From positions 97,252 through 152,227 of the forward strand of contig JBBHKE010001237.1 of NCBI GenBank assembly GCA_037447655.1: a DNA stretch of 54,976 nucleotides, read 5' to 3'. Below, piece after piece: positions 34,507 through 44,440 of this stretch. A program made the translations under genes and the position numbers. Position 1 is the first letter of the stretch. Each line of letters starts with the position of its first letter. The notes beneath the pieces were generated by a model that worked only from the letters and a program-made list of their open reading frames with translations, made no database searches and was not told the origin of the DNA. Source of the stretch: Zygnema cylindricum. Lineage: Eukaryota > Streptophyta > Zygnematophyceae > Zygnematales > Zygnemataceae.

Positions 34507-35751
34507 TCATTGTTGATTGTGCCGTGACCTTTTGGAGTTTGCTGCTCTAACACCAAGTCCCGTTCCCAATTTGCAAAACAAATCCCGTGGTGGATTTCGG
34601 CTTGGCATGTCGCCATAGCTAGCATCACTCGATGTTTGCAGCTTCACTTCTCCTCCTCCTAGTGTGAGTTTGAGGTCTTTGGTTCCAGCCAAGTATCTTA
34701 AAACTCTTTTTGCTGCATCATGGTCAGATTTCTTCGGATTCTCTAGACTTTTGCTCAGTACCCCAACTGCTGCAGCGATGTCCGGACGGGTACAGTTCAT
34801 GAAATATATTAGACTTTCCACTATCTTTCTGTAAGGTGTTAGAGCCATAGGATCATCCTCCCCTGACTCAAAATTTTCACTGACAATAACACCCGGTTCT
34901 GTTTCTTCCCCTTCTAACTTATGTCGAAACTCTATTGGTGATACACATCCTTTTGCCCCCCGCATTCCATATTCATCTAACATGTTCCCAATAGCTTCTT
35001 TTTGAGTCAATTTTATTAATCTTTTTTTTCTGTCCCTCTTTACCTGGATGCCCAAAATATATTTTGCCTCACCGAGGTCTTTCATCTCGAACCGTGAGTT
35101 TAAAGCAATTTTAATTTTGTTAATTTCTGCCATTGATTTGCTAACTAGTAGTAAATCATCTGCATACACCGCTATGTACACTATTCCATTCTCACCTTTT
35201 AAAACATAGACAGAGTTATCAGAGCTTATCCTTTTAAGTTCTAGACTAGTTAAGAATTCATCAAGCTTTAAATTCCATTGCCTTGGAGCATGTTTTAGGT
35301 CGTACAAAGATTTTAGCAGTTTGCATACTAAGTGATCTTTTCCTGGTTCTGCATACATTCCAGGTTGCTGCATGTAAATGGTCTCTTCTAGTTCTCCATG
35401 CAAAAAGGTCGTCTTTACATCCATCTGATGTATTTCCATATCATCTATAGCAGCTAGAGATAGCAAAATCCTAACTGTCGCAAATCTTACAACCGGAGAA
35501 AAAGTTTCTTCAAAATCAATTCTTTCCTTTTGATTATATCCCTTTGCCACAAGTCTAGCCTTATATCGTTCAATGGTATTATCTAAATTTAACTTCACCT
35601 TGAATATAAATTTTATGCCAATCGCCTTTCGATCCGGAGGAAGGTCCACAAGCTCCCATGTCTGAGCCTCCATGATCGACTTCATTTCATCGTTTGCCGC
35701 CTCGATCCAGTGATTTCGTTTTGGTGATGAGAAGGCTTCTCGGATGGACAA
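34507..35751 (-). CDS. E reverse transcriptase, open fragment
   Basis: A 414-codon open frame on the minus strand. RT landmarks are KFIFKVKLNLDNTIERYKAR, YNQKERIDFEETFSPVVRF, MDVKTTFLHGELEE, IAVYADDLLLVSKS (YADD where the A, B and D elements have YVDD), ILGIQVKRDR and YFMNCTRPDIAAAVGVLSKS. It runs into SSDASYGDMPSRN at the RNase H start, after which the frame is lost. The upstream junction with integrase is broken, so this is part of a polyprotein rather than a free gene. Confidence 0.88.
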   Translation of the reverse strand: MSIREAFSSPKRNHWIEAANDEMKSIMEAQTWELVDLPPDRKAIGIKFIFKVKLNLDNTIERYKARLVAKGYNQKERIDFEETFSPVVRFATVRILLSLAAIDDMEIHQMDVKTTFLHGELEETIYMQQPGMYAEPGKDHLVCKLLKSLYDLKHAPRQWNLKLDEFLTSLELKRISSDNSVYVLKGENGIVYIAVYADDLLLVSKSMAEINKIKIALNSRFEMKDLGEAKYILGIQVKRDRKKRLIKLTQKEAIGNMLDEYGMRGAKGCVSPIEFRHKLEGEETEPGVIVSENFESGEDDPMALTPYRKIVESLIYFMNCTRPDIAAAVGVLSKSLENPKKSDHDAAKRVLRYLAGTKDLKLTLGGGEVKLQTSSDASYGDMPSRNPPRDLFCKLGTGLGVRAANSKRSRHNQQ

Positions 35752-35753
35752 AG

Positions 35754-36081
35754 GCTCCCTTGAGGCTCCCGAGTAGGGAAAGTGAGAGCTTGCTTGGAAG
35801 CGGCTACTGGATCTTCTTCCCCCCGGAAATTTTGAGGCTTAAATTGTCGGATCCCTTCCGCTGCGCTTGTTGCGCTGGTTGCGATCTGTAGGCAGTGACT
35901 GTTGGGTAGTTTCTCGTTCGTTGCGCTGGTTGCGATCTTTAGGCAATGGCTGCTCTCGGTCCGCTTGTTGTAAAGCTCGATTATGTTCGGAATCCTGTGT
36001 TAATGTTTGTGAATGTTGCATCGGTGGAACAATATTTTGAATGCAATCTAAAATGGCATAATCTAGTACTTTCTGCTGCCT
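35754..36081 (-). pseudogene. E integrase-RT linker with internal duplication
   Basis: The frame 35839-36021 is Gln/Arg/Asn-rich and contains two copies of LP-x-DRNQRN (about 35870 and 35935 on the plus strand as GCGCTGGTTGCGATCT). Such linkers are poorly conserved in copia elements. The region is frameshifted relative to both neighbours. Confidence 0.55.
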
Positions 36082-36684
36082 CTACTGCTCTATCATTTTA
36101 AATAAGTCTATTGAGTCTAGTTCATCTTTGACAACTATGTTTCTAGCTACAATTATTTTCCGCCTCTCAAATACAAAGACTCTATAGCATTTAGAGTGAT
36201 CATCATACCCTAACAAAATGCTCGGCAACCCCTTAGGTTCCATTTTCCATTTATCTGTAGACGTATCCAAAATAAAGCATTTACTTCCAAAAACTTTAAA
36301 ATGACTGACATCCGGTTTTCTACCCGTCCATATTTTGTAAGGAGTGGTTGCTATTGATTTTGAACCTATCCTATTTTTGATATAAACTGCACAGTTTAAC
36401 GCTTCAGCCCAAATTTTCGGAGCCACATTCTTATCCGCAAGTATGCACCTAGAGCTTTCTGTGATTGTTTTATTTAGTTTTTTTGAGACCCCATTTTGTT
36501 CCGGAGAGTATAGAACAGTTAGTCTATGAGTTATACCTTCCTTGAGTAAGAAGTTTTCAAACTCTTTTGACGTATATTCCCCGCCATTGTCCGATCTGAG
36601 CTCCAAAATCGGCAAACCGTGTAGTTTCTCCTCCCACGCTTTGTAGTGTTGAAAATGAGTGAAGACTTCACTCTTAGCCTTCAT
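36082..36684 (-). pseudogene. E integrase catalytic core (fragment)
   Basis: A 200-codon frame with LRSDNGGEYTSKEF (second catalytic Asp), SPEQNGVSKKLNKTI (the usual E-R at the third catalytic position is K-K) and the downstream YKIWTGRKPDVSHFKVFGSK module. The first Asp lies upstream in another frame (NYDVFGP, 36737 piece; usual HTDVFGP). With Asp to Tyr context change and Glu to Lys, the enzyme would be dead. Confidence 0.85.
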
Positions 36685-36736
36685 GAAGTAGACTTAGTAA
36701 ACTTTGAAAAATCATCAGTAAATGTAACCATATATT

Positions 36737-37534
36737 TCATCCCCCGGCAGATGGTATTTTTGCAGGGCCGAAAACATCATAATTAATAAGCTGTAAAAGT
36801 TTAGTAGATTTATGCTCAGACTCTTGAGGAAATGGTAATCTGTGTATTTTTCCTATTACACAGCCATCGCACGTTATAGGTGTCAGATGTGACATAGTGA
36901 CTCTTTCTATTTTGCCAGCATTGACCATCTTTTTCAAACTGTCATAGTTCACATGGCCTAATCTTTTATGCCAAATCTCATCTGAGGATAATGCACCGGA
37001 ATACAAAACATCATTTTCTTTATTATCAAACATATCCATTCGATACATTTTGCTGGCATCTCTAGTTCCCTTAACTGCAATTTTTCCATTTTTGCTCACA
37101 ACCTGCCTGCCATGTTTCAGATTGACCTCAAACCCTTTACTTTCTACCAAAGAAGTTGAAAACAATTTTTTCTTAAATTTTGGTACATAGAGAACATTAT
37201 GAAGAGTTCTTTCAACTGCCTTGCCTTCTACATCAACTAGCAAGGAGACATCACCTACAGCCCATGTTTGCACACTCATTCCACATGCATAGTAGATATT
37301 TTACTCCGCTGTTGATTTCAGATTGTTGAAAACTGCCTTGTTCCAACACATGTGGGCCGACGCTCTCGTGTCCATTATCCATCCATTGTCTTTCGCGCCC
37401 TCCATTGCTCCTTCCATAGCAAATAGATCATCATCCTCCTTGTCAGGGAGTGAAAGAGACTCGTCCTGATGAGATGACGATGCCGAGAAGAGTGCATTTC
37501 CTCGTTGTGAAGATCCCGTGAAGCCTTGATGAAA
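36737..37534 (-). pseudogene. E protease and pre-integrase (broken)
   Basis: The open piece 36737-37279 holds the post-active-site protease part (VLYVPKFKKKLFSTSLVESKG) and the zinc region (WHKRLGHVNYDSLKKM, CDGCVIGKIHRLPF). Upstream, in a frame with a stop at about 37300, the protease active site reads IMDTRASAHMC (37361-37375), so DTGA is changed to DTRA. It separates the gag frame from integrase. Confidence 0.82.
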
Positions 37535-38368
37535 TTAGCTCTGCTGCCATCCACGCCTGTTCAGACCTGTTTCATTAGTTTTCTTAAGCTTATAACAAAA
37601 TTTATATCCATGACCTTTTTCATTACAATAAAAACACGCATTGAAAGACTGTCTATTTCCTCTTTGATTAAACTGTCTAAACTGATTTTGATTCTGATTA
37701 AACTGAGTTTTTTTGTCAAATTCTGTGCTAAATGCCTCAACTTGTTTTTCACCATTAAAAATTTTAGAGTCAGCTTCCTCTTCAAATATCAAATCAATAG
37801 CTAACTGTAGCCTCCAGCTAGCTTTATCTTTCTGTTTCAGCCTATCAGTCGTTGCTTCCATATTAGTTGGAAGACCTCTCATTAGTAAAGCAGCATGCTG
37901 AAACTGTGGAAAAGATCCACCTGCACAAGCATGAGAATCTATTAGAATTCGAAATTTGTTGCAATATTCTGCCATATTGTCACTTGTGTATTTGTAGTCA
38001 CAAATTTTTCCGGCCAAAAATAGTTCTTCCTGGACATTATCCTTTTCAAAATCACCTTTGAGAGATTTCCAGATACGGATCGCCTTTTTCATTTTAATCC
38101 GTGACATAGCCAATTCTTCTGAGATGCAAAATTTCAAAAGTGAGCGAGCCTGCGAATTTTTCTTTGACCAAGACGGATCCGTTTCCGCCAATGAACCATC
38201 CAGGATATCCAAAAGGTTAACATTTTCGAAGTGTGTCTCCACCATATCAGCCCAATAAGCATATTTTTCCCTCGAAAAGATAGGAATTCTTGATGACAGG
38301 CCCATAACCTGTTGTTCTACGACCACTGGAGCAGATGGAGCAGCAGCAGTAGTAGTAGAATTAGACAT
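37535..38368 (-). CDS. E gag (UBN2/copia type), open frame
   Basis: 277 codons. The start at 38368 lies 59 nt inside the 5' LTR and the frame reads VVVEQQ-VMGLSSRIP across the LTR end and primer site. It has a typical copia gag layout: the YAYWADMVETHF segment, WKSLKGDFEKDNVQEELFL, MAEYCNKF, LLMRGLPTNME, and a Gln/Asn-rich C-terminal part. The C-terminal zinc knuckle is C-F-Y-C-X4-H-X4-C (CNEKGHGYKFC). It ends at a stop at 37535, before the protease. Its sequence is only distantly related to the gag of A, B and D. Confidence 0.88.
   Translation of the reverse strand: MSNSTTTAAAPSAPVVVEQQVMGLSSRIPIFSREKYAYWADMVETHFENVNLLDILDGSLAETDPSWSKKNSQARSLLKFCISEELAMSRIKMKKAIRIWKSLKGDFEKDNVQEELFLAGKICDYKYTSDNMAEYCNKFRILIDSHACAGGSFPQFQHAALLMRGLPTNMEATTDRLKQKDKASWRLQLAIDLIFEEEADSKIFNGEKQVEAFSTEFDKKTQFNQNQNQFRQFNQRGNRQSFNACFYCNEKGHGYKFCYKLKKTNETGLNRRGWQQS
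38295..38309 (-). other. E primer-binding site (weaker initiator tRNA-Met match)
   Basis: The minus strand GGTTATGGGCCTGTC directly follows LTR end CAACA. The first 11 nt match the anticodon-loop complement used by A, B and D; the last four do not. Confidence 0.6.
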
Positions 38369-39287
38369 AATTCACCACCTAAGCTTAACAAGAATCATAC
38401 CAAACAGCTGCTTTCTACAGCCCAATAAGGTTGATAAAAAGGTCCAAGCTGCTTCAAACTATACCACAGTATAGATTATCACAAATTGTGACAACTTTAA
38501 AGTTTCAACACGATTGATCCAACATACACCAAGATATGCAACTCAGAAGTTTCCCAAAACAGTCTGCAGATTACACAGTCTGGAAGTTTGGATATATAAA
38601 ATGTTCTAAGTCCTAAGTCTTATACTCCTCACTCAGTTGTCCTACTACATAGTGTTGTACCGCAGATACAAGTGTTCCTAAACGATACATCCAAAAGAAC
38701 TAAACTACCACTAAGGTCTAAGTGCTCTTAATCACGCTAAAACTAATCTATCATTGTACAATCAATATTATTGACAATCCTATACAGGTGATTTGTTCAA
38801 ATACTTGTTGCCTGACTTAGTGACAAATGTGTGGGTATGTCCATCGGGCTGTTGCAGGACATCTGTCAACAAGTCACTTAATTATTCCCTTATGAACTTG
38901 TCCGTAGACTTGATTCGTATCAACCGTAGGAGCGCAGTCCAATTCCTGATCACATTCAAATATCCGTAGCTTCGTAGCAGCTGCGTTGTCCCATACCAAA
39001 AATAGCTGCAGCTGCGTTTGTCTTATTACGTAGCAACTACGTTGTCTAGAACCAAAATATCCTCAGTTCCGTTTGTCCCGTTATGTTGCAGGCTGCGTTT
39101 GTCGTACGGACCATATAAAAAATAACCGCAGCTACGCTTGTTCCATCTGCGTCGCAGCTGCGTTTTTCCAATGCTGGGTTGGGTACCATTAAAAAATTGT
39201 GCTTCAAGTGACGATGTGTGTCCCTATAGATCTATTTTCCCGCCGTCTTATAAATTTCGTGAGACTTAAAGCTTTCCAAAAACAACA
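38310..39287 (-). repeat. E 5' LTR
   Basis: 978 bp. The right end is AAAAACAACA, then D1 sequence TTTTCCTCC. Many scattered differences from the 3' LTR indicate an old insertion. It includes the GCAGC-rich repeat block at about 38965-39175. Confidence 0.86.
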
Positions 39288-39657
39288 TTTTCCTCCACAT
39301 GTATCATCCGGACCACTGTATTCCCCTTCCATGAACTATGAGTCATTTCCTGTACTCCGTACACTATGTTCTTGTATTCATCTCGTAATTTCACGATGAG
39401 AGTGTTAACTTTCATCTTTATTGTACTTCTCCACCTGGCACTCTCCATCTCCATATAGAAACAACAAAGATCATTCGAGTAATCTAACATCTTTCCTCCT
39501 TTGTAAGTGTAATGCACTAGCTTTTGCTCAGCCAAATGGAGCTCTTGAATAGTACCAGCTCTATAGATCTCCACCAAACTCACCCACAACTCCGCGGCCT
39601 TGTAAATGTGAAGGTGAGGGGTAGCAACAGCTTGAGTGAGGTGCTTAAGAATGAAGA
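39288..39657 (-). pseudogene. Extra B-type gag segment within D1
   Basis: The minus strand encodes IFILKHLTQAVATPHLHIYKAAELW through MEMESA, KMKVNTLIVKL and VVRMIHVEEN, closely matching B2 gag. It begins right after the D gag segment has already passed the equivalent of its own VGMILVKE motif, so gag is partly repeated. The downstream zinc knuckle is absent because element E and a deletion follow. Confidence 0.8.
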
Positions 39658-40444
39658 TATTGGTTTCTTTCACTAAAATCATTCCCACTGTGTCATCCCA
39701 ATTCTAACTGCTATATCCTATGCCATGCAATAGATTAATGATATTCTCACACTCTTCAGGTAGTTTCATGATTAATGTGTTCACTCTTTGTCTCTCAGGC
39801 CATGAGTTACATGCACTCTCTAGCTCTCCAAATAATGCTCCTAAATCATTGCAATAATTATTCATGCTTCCTCCTTTATAAGTATAAGCTGCAATCTTGT
39901 TTTCTACCAACTATTGCAGCTACTGCAATGATCCACTCTTATATTTGTTAACTAGTGATATCCAAATCTGAGATGAAGATTTGACATGCATAAGGGAAAT
40001 GGCAATGCCTTTTGCTACACTTTTAAGAATTAAGAGCTTAGCAACCATGTCTTTGTAGTTCCACTTTTCAAACTTCGATCTTTCGGTGTGAACCTTTGTC
40101 AATGTTGCTGGTGGTTCTGCTGCCAGTATGGCCTTCGGCAATGGTGTCACTTGAGTTGCAACTCCTCCCGTTTCTCGTTCCATGACAATCTCCTCTCCTT
40201 CCTCGTCTTCATCCTCAGTGATGGTGGCAGCTGTTCTACCTAGTGTAGAGGCGGAGGTGCCAAAAAAACGCGTTCCTCCAAACCCAGGTGGAGGTGGGCA
40301 TCGAACTTGTCCGGACACTATGACCCATAGGTGTTTCTCAAACAGTTTTCCCTCCATCATCATTTCCCAATAAATAAATTCTGATCCATCAAATTTGGGC
40401 ACCCTAGAGGGTGGGCCCATAACCTGCAATTCTGTGGTCTCCAT
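39658..40444 (-). pseudogene. D1 gag N-terminal part
   Basis: The start at 40444 lies inside the 5' LTR (M-E-T-T-E-L-Q, then V-M-G-P-P). 39920-40444 is open for 174 codons: YWEMMMEGKLFEKHLWVIVSG, PPGFGGTRF, an acidic linker, then VAKLLILKSVAKGIAI. A stop near 39917 precedes 39704-39910 (IAAYTYKGGSMNNYCNDLGALFGELESA), and another near 39703 precedes VGMILVKE. It diverges from A and B gag in the acidic linker, and defines family D. Confidence 0.85.
40410..40424 (-). other. D1 primer-binding site
   Basis: The minus strand GGTTATGGGCCCACC is adjacent to LTR end TTGCA. Confidence 0.75.
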
Positions 40445-40725
40445 TGACCTAGAGAATGAGCAGCCTATGTAAAGCCTCTAGGATAATACTTGCCCCTTCA
40501 ACTTTCCCGCTGAATAAGCACCGCCCAGGCACACAAATATTGTAACTACTCTCACCCCTGTGAGGACAAGACTCCCTTGAGTCACACGCAAAAAGAATCA
40601 TTGAAATTGCTCCCCTGAGCAGTAAGTTATGGCTGGTCAAAGATGACCTTTATAGTTACATGCTCTCTTAGAGAGAGGTCCCTAAATATCACTAATAAAC
40701 CCTATTCCCATAGGAACATTATATA

Positions 40726-40774
40726 GTACAAGAAGGTACAACGGGCGATGTACTTATTGTATGACCATTGTACG
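40726..40774 (-). promoter_or_regulatory. GTAC cluster in D1 5' LTR
   Basis: Four GTAC cores in about 50 bp, at the place where A and B LTRs have five or six. The CCAAT word is not conserved here. Confidence 0.35.
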
Positions 40775-41062
40775 ACAAGGTCTACAAGGTGACACTTGTC
40801 AAATCGGAAGCCATGGTTCCTCCTCCTATCTTCTCCGGTATCAAATAATGTGGCGGCACGTGGCACCGCGTGACACTATCTCCGTATGCCGCCAAAAGCT
40901 CACTTCGCGTGGTGGCTCTAATGTCGGCCGTCTGAACAAAATATATTTTACAGGGTTCAGATTCGCGTACATGCATGAATTAATCCTCTTCGTTAGTCTG
41001 GTGTTAATTAGATATCACGTTAATGTTTATATATCTTTGAAACCCGGCACGTGTATCGTTTC

Positions 41063-41138
41063 GATAGCGTCTTAGTGGTTAAGGCGTAAGACTATATAGA
41101 GGTCCGCAGACCCAGGTTCAAATCTGGACCTAGGCACC
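41063..41138 (+). other. Best-preserved tRNA-like module, in D1 5' LTR (antisense)
   Basis: TCTTAGTGGTTAAGGCG is a good A-box/D-arm match, and GGTTCAAATCT at 41115-41125 is a near-consensus B box about 35 nt later. It is followed by CTAGGCACCA and then a TTTT run at 41140. This is the layout of a tRNA gene with an encoded CCA-like end. The 5' acceptor strand does not pair with CCTAGGC, and the anticodon stem has only about three pairs. I therefore call it tRNA-derived, not a functional tRNA. Confidence 0.6.
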
Positions 41139-41347
41139 ATTTTGGTAAAATATCCTCTACTTCTAACTTTACCACTTTCTAAATATCGCGGCAGCCATGG
41201 CGTGCCTTTGATCCTCACTCTCTCTTTTTAAAGTGGAAATAAATTAGTGAAGTGAACGATTAATTACCTCTTATCAACACCTTAAGCCTCAATCTCTCCG
41301 ACCTCCCTATCTCCCCCAGCACCGGTTGTTCGACCTTCTAACGGGTT

Positions 41348-43381
41348 GTGGCGTTCGAGACCCACAGACCGCAAGTACCGGGTTTGGGGATTTCGGATCT
41401 CTCGAGCGTGTTGAGCAGCACCCAGAAATTGGTTGACATTCTGCGATCGCAGAGTGAGGCTACGGTGGGTGCCAGATTCGTCAACATAGACTGGGAGGCT
41501 AATGAAAGGGAAAGGAAGGAGGCACTTCAACGAGAATTGCTTCTCATTTGAAAGGCTGGACGGAGGGCAAGAGGATTTCTTAGTGGACAGGTAGCTCCTC
41601 CTCAGAGGACAAGTCCTTCTGCGGGAAGACCACCCCGAGGTCAGGCAACTCCGCCTGCGACTCAGGATCCAAAGCCTTCACCGGGATCTAGACCAGAATC
41701 TCCTCTTCAACGGGAAGAGGAGGAATTCAAAGGGCCTAACATGAAGGGTTTGGGTGCAGATTTTCCACCTGAGTCCGCTTCTCGGTTCGGGGGGAGCCTA
41801 CCTTTGTCTCGATGGAGGTTGCTTCCGCCGTGGTGGCTTTGGTGGAGTTATGACCGGACGAGAGGATTCACATTCCCTTGAGGTCGTCAACACCTCATTC
41901 ACCATCTCCCGGAATACCCTCAGATTTTCCAGCTTCTCCTCCTCATTCGTCTCACTCCCCGGGTGCCACCACGGAGCCCCGAGACTACCCTTCTACACTC
42001 GTTTCTCCAGCAGCCGCCGTCCGTGGGTCCCCGGATCCGCCAGTTTTACCGTACAAATACAACGTACCCGCCTACTCCTCGCCTCATCGATTTTCTCCTT
42101 CGTCCAGCCGAGGAATTCCACCTCTCGAGACATCTAAAAGGCGAACTAGGAGACAGACGGTTTTTCGTACAAGGCCCCTACAGTCTCCATCTCCATCTCT
42201 GCCACCGTCAATTTCACAAACTTCGGACAAACATCAGCTCCACATCCCATTACTATAGACACTTTTGAGGGAGGCACAAAACGCTCCTAGATCTAGAGGA
42301 GCCAGGAATCCAACTCCTCCTTTAACATAAAGACCATACTCAGTGGGGGGAAGGATAACACAAGTTACACACGCCCGTCCTAGCGGAGGAGAAGGCGGCT
42401 TAGATCTCGAAGACGCAGATCCAGGGTTCGTTTCACCAGTTCAATTTGTCAGTCCCACCCGGCCTTTTTCGCCCTAGTTCACCAACCTCGTGGAGGAGGA
42501 GAAAATGGGTGACGTAAGAATTTTTAGAGGAGACAGTTCGGGATCGCTTTCTCCTGTTTCGAATTGTTGTGGAAATCTTTCACATAATCCGAGATAAACA
42601 AGCAATTCGAGATGACTTCGAAACTACCCTCTTCCCAATGATGTTCAATTATCTCGTAGGAGGCGCTTTAGCAAATTACAAGAGCGACAACCTCTTCTCA
42701 TGGCTCCCAACATCAAAATTTCAGATCGTATCCTTGATGAGGCAGTCTATGAAGCAGAAGCAAACTTGGTTTCAGCTGCAGCCGCTCCTGTCACAGTCGC
42801 CTTTACAGATGACATGAAACTGCAGGCACAAGGTGAAGCCTATGTCAACCAGCTTCAGGCAATCTAGGCCGCCAGAGCAGCCACCCGGATGGTTGAAGAT
42901 CCTACACCCTGTACCACTCCTTTGACCACCTCGAGGCTCCTTTACACCAAAAGAAATGAATTGGCTATCAAGGAATTTACGAAATCCCATTGCCAGAAAA
43001 GTGAAACTCCCCAGACTCTTTCAACAAATTGTCGAGTTTCTGTCAAAAGAGAAAACTATCAACCATTGATCTCCTAGCTATCGCAACCAAATACTTTATC
43101 ACCCTCCGAAACTCGTTCGAACCCACGGGTCAGACTGCCGCCGATAATTGGATTGCCGAACAAGCCATCGAGGACATCAATCCATCCGCCAAAGAAATCT
43201 CGCTGGCCGCAATGTAGCTTTACGATAACTTCATTCATAGAGAGGCCCAAGAGAAGGCGGTAACCGACAAAACTTAAGGAAAATTTATAGGATTTGCCGG
43301 AGAATTGCCTCCTGACAATGAGGAGTCGGCAAAACTCCTAGCTTTACGGAAGCTTAAGGGAAAACAGGTGGTGGATACACT
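41348..43381 (+). pseudogene. G gag N-terminal and central part (degenerate)
   Basis: Short open pieces occur in several frames. 41348-41551 encodes a charged helical segment (LVDILRSQSEATVGARF, ANERERKEALQREL) and continues past a TGA into a Pro/Arg/Ser-rich stretch. 41878-42258 is Pro/Ser-rich. From about 42700 a helical region follows (ISDRILDEAVYEAEANL, VTVAFTDDMKLQAQGEAYV), then NELAIKEFTKS, 43029-43217 with IATKYFITLRNSFEPTGQ and DNWIAEQAIEDINPSAKEI, and a last piece ending KLKGKQVVD, cut by A2. It looks like a capsid precursor, but I recognise no named gag domain. At least six stops or frameshifts. Confidence 0.5.
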
Positions 43382-44427
43382 TGAAACTCTGAGACCTCCA
43401 TAAGTACTCAGAGTAGACAGCTTCCAAGAAGCCTCTAGGATAATCCTGACCCCTTTGTGTTTCAGCAAAAATAACTGCCACCCTGGCAAACAAAAACCCT
43501 GACCACCTGCACCCCTGTGAAGGAAAGACTCCCCTGAGTCGATAGCAAAAAGAATCTCTGAATTTGCTCCTTTGAGCAGTAAGTTATGGAGGGTCAAAGT
43601 TGACCTTTTGTACAGAAGCTCTCTGGGAGAGGGGGTCCTATCTTCTAATTTTTCTAAGTCCTATCTCTCTCACAGACTCTATCTACTGGTGTACGGAACC
43701 AATCAGAATTGAGTTCCGTACGCAAAAGTACAGCTGTCGGTGTACTTTAGGTACGGACATTGTACGACATGGCCAAAATGTCGACACATGTCAAATCCGG
43801 ATTCGGTGCCGTAATCTCCGGAGATTCCACAATCCAACGGAATTTCGCCACGCGTCATCCGATGTGGCGATGGCCACAAACCGCCGAAATCTTCCTCCGC
43901 GATCTCAGCGCTAATCCCGGCCGTCCGATTAAATTCGGATTTAATCGTAACCGTAATAAATACATGCGCGGTATTTGTTTCACTTACGAAACAAATGCGC
44001 GGTATTGATTTTTGTCCGTACCGTAAGTCGTACATTATATACTTCTGGATCTATGTATCCCGTAATCCATAACAGTTAAATGATTTACCGTACGTATACG
44101 TAATTAAGTAATTATCAAACTATATGGTATGTAACACTACTGCTAGACTTAACGGCTAAGGCTACCAGCTACTTCCTGTTTGCCGGCCGGTAGGTACAAG
44201 GATCAAATCCTGCCGCCGGCACATACCTTTTAAATAAATAAGCTCTAATATAAAATTCCCGTAAACCTCAGGATAGCCAAGGTAGCCATGGCTCTAGCTT
44301 CCTCTCCATCTTCTCAGTGACTACGACAAGTTTGAGAGTTGGAGAGAGAAGTTAGAGATAGACTGCCTCGGCTTCTATATTTCTTTTCAGACCTAGAAAA
44401 TACTAATAAAAACCATTAGTTTCTTCA
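43382..44427 (-). repeat. A2 3' LTR
   Basis: 1046 bp from TGAAACTCTGAGACC to TTAGTTTCTTCA, then CTCCCCTTATTTTC. The last base triplet (TCA) differs from the TACA end of the partner. GTAC cluster at 43691-43765. Confidence 0.9.
44145..44222 (+). other. tRNA-like module in A2 3' LTR (antisense)
   Basis: GACTTAACGGCTAAGGC and GGTACAAGGATCAAATCCTG, ending GCCGGCAC. Confidence 0.5.
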
Positions 44428-44440
44428 CTCCCCTTATTTT

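Larger units (their letters stand above)
33037..39287 (-). mobile_element. Element E, divergent Ty1/copia, inserted in D1
   Basis: 3' LTR 33037-34018 (982 bp), purine tract at 34019, internal region to 38309, 5' LTR 38310-39287 (978 bp). Protein sequences are clearly different from families A, B and D, and the LTRs are unrelated apart from TG/CA ends. No target duplication is visible: the flanks are TCTCCC (left) and TTTTCC (right), and about 300 bp of D1 around the zinc knuckle are missing at the site. Confidence 0.9.
28560..41279 (-). mobile_element. Element D1, Ty1/copia, chimeric, split by A4 and E
   Basis: A truncated 3' LTR (28560-28640), purine tract at 28641-28650, internal pieces 28641-28987, 30029-33036 and 39288-40424, and 5' LTR 40425-41279. 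Solo LTR A4 interrupts RNase H and element E interrupts the gag/protease boundary. The gag region holds two partial gag copies and lacks the zinc-knuckle segment. Confidence 0.85.
40425..41279 (-). repeat. D1 5' LTR
   Basis: 855 bp from TGCAATTCTGTGG to CTTATCAACA. It is shorter than A and B LTRs but has the same block order: leader, TATA-like TTTATA at 40649-40654, GTAC cluster, tRNA-like module, GCAGCCATGGC. Confidence 0.87.

Noticed and set aside
41063-41138. A functional tRNA gene
   Set aside because: A and B boxes and a CACCA end are present, but the acceptor strands do not pair and the anticodon stem is too short. The module also recurs in other LTRs, so it is LTR-embedded and tRNA-derived.
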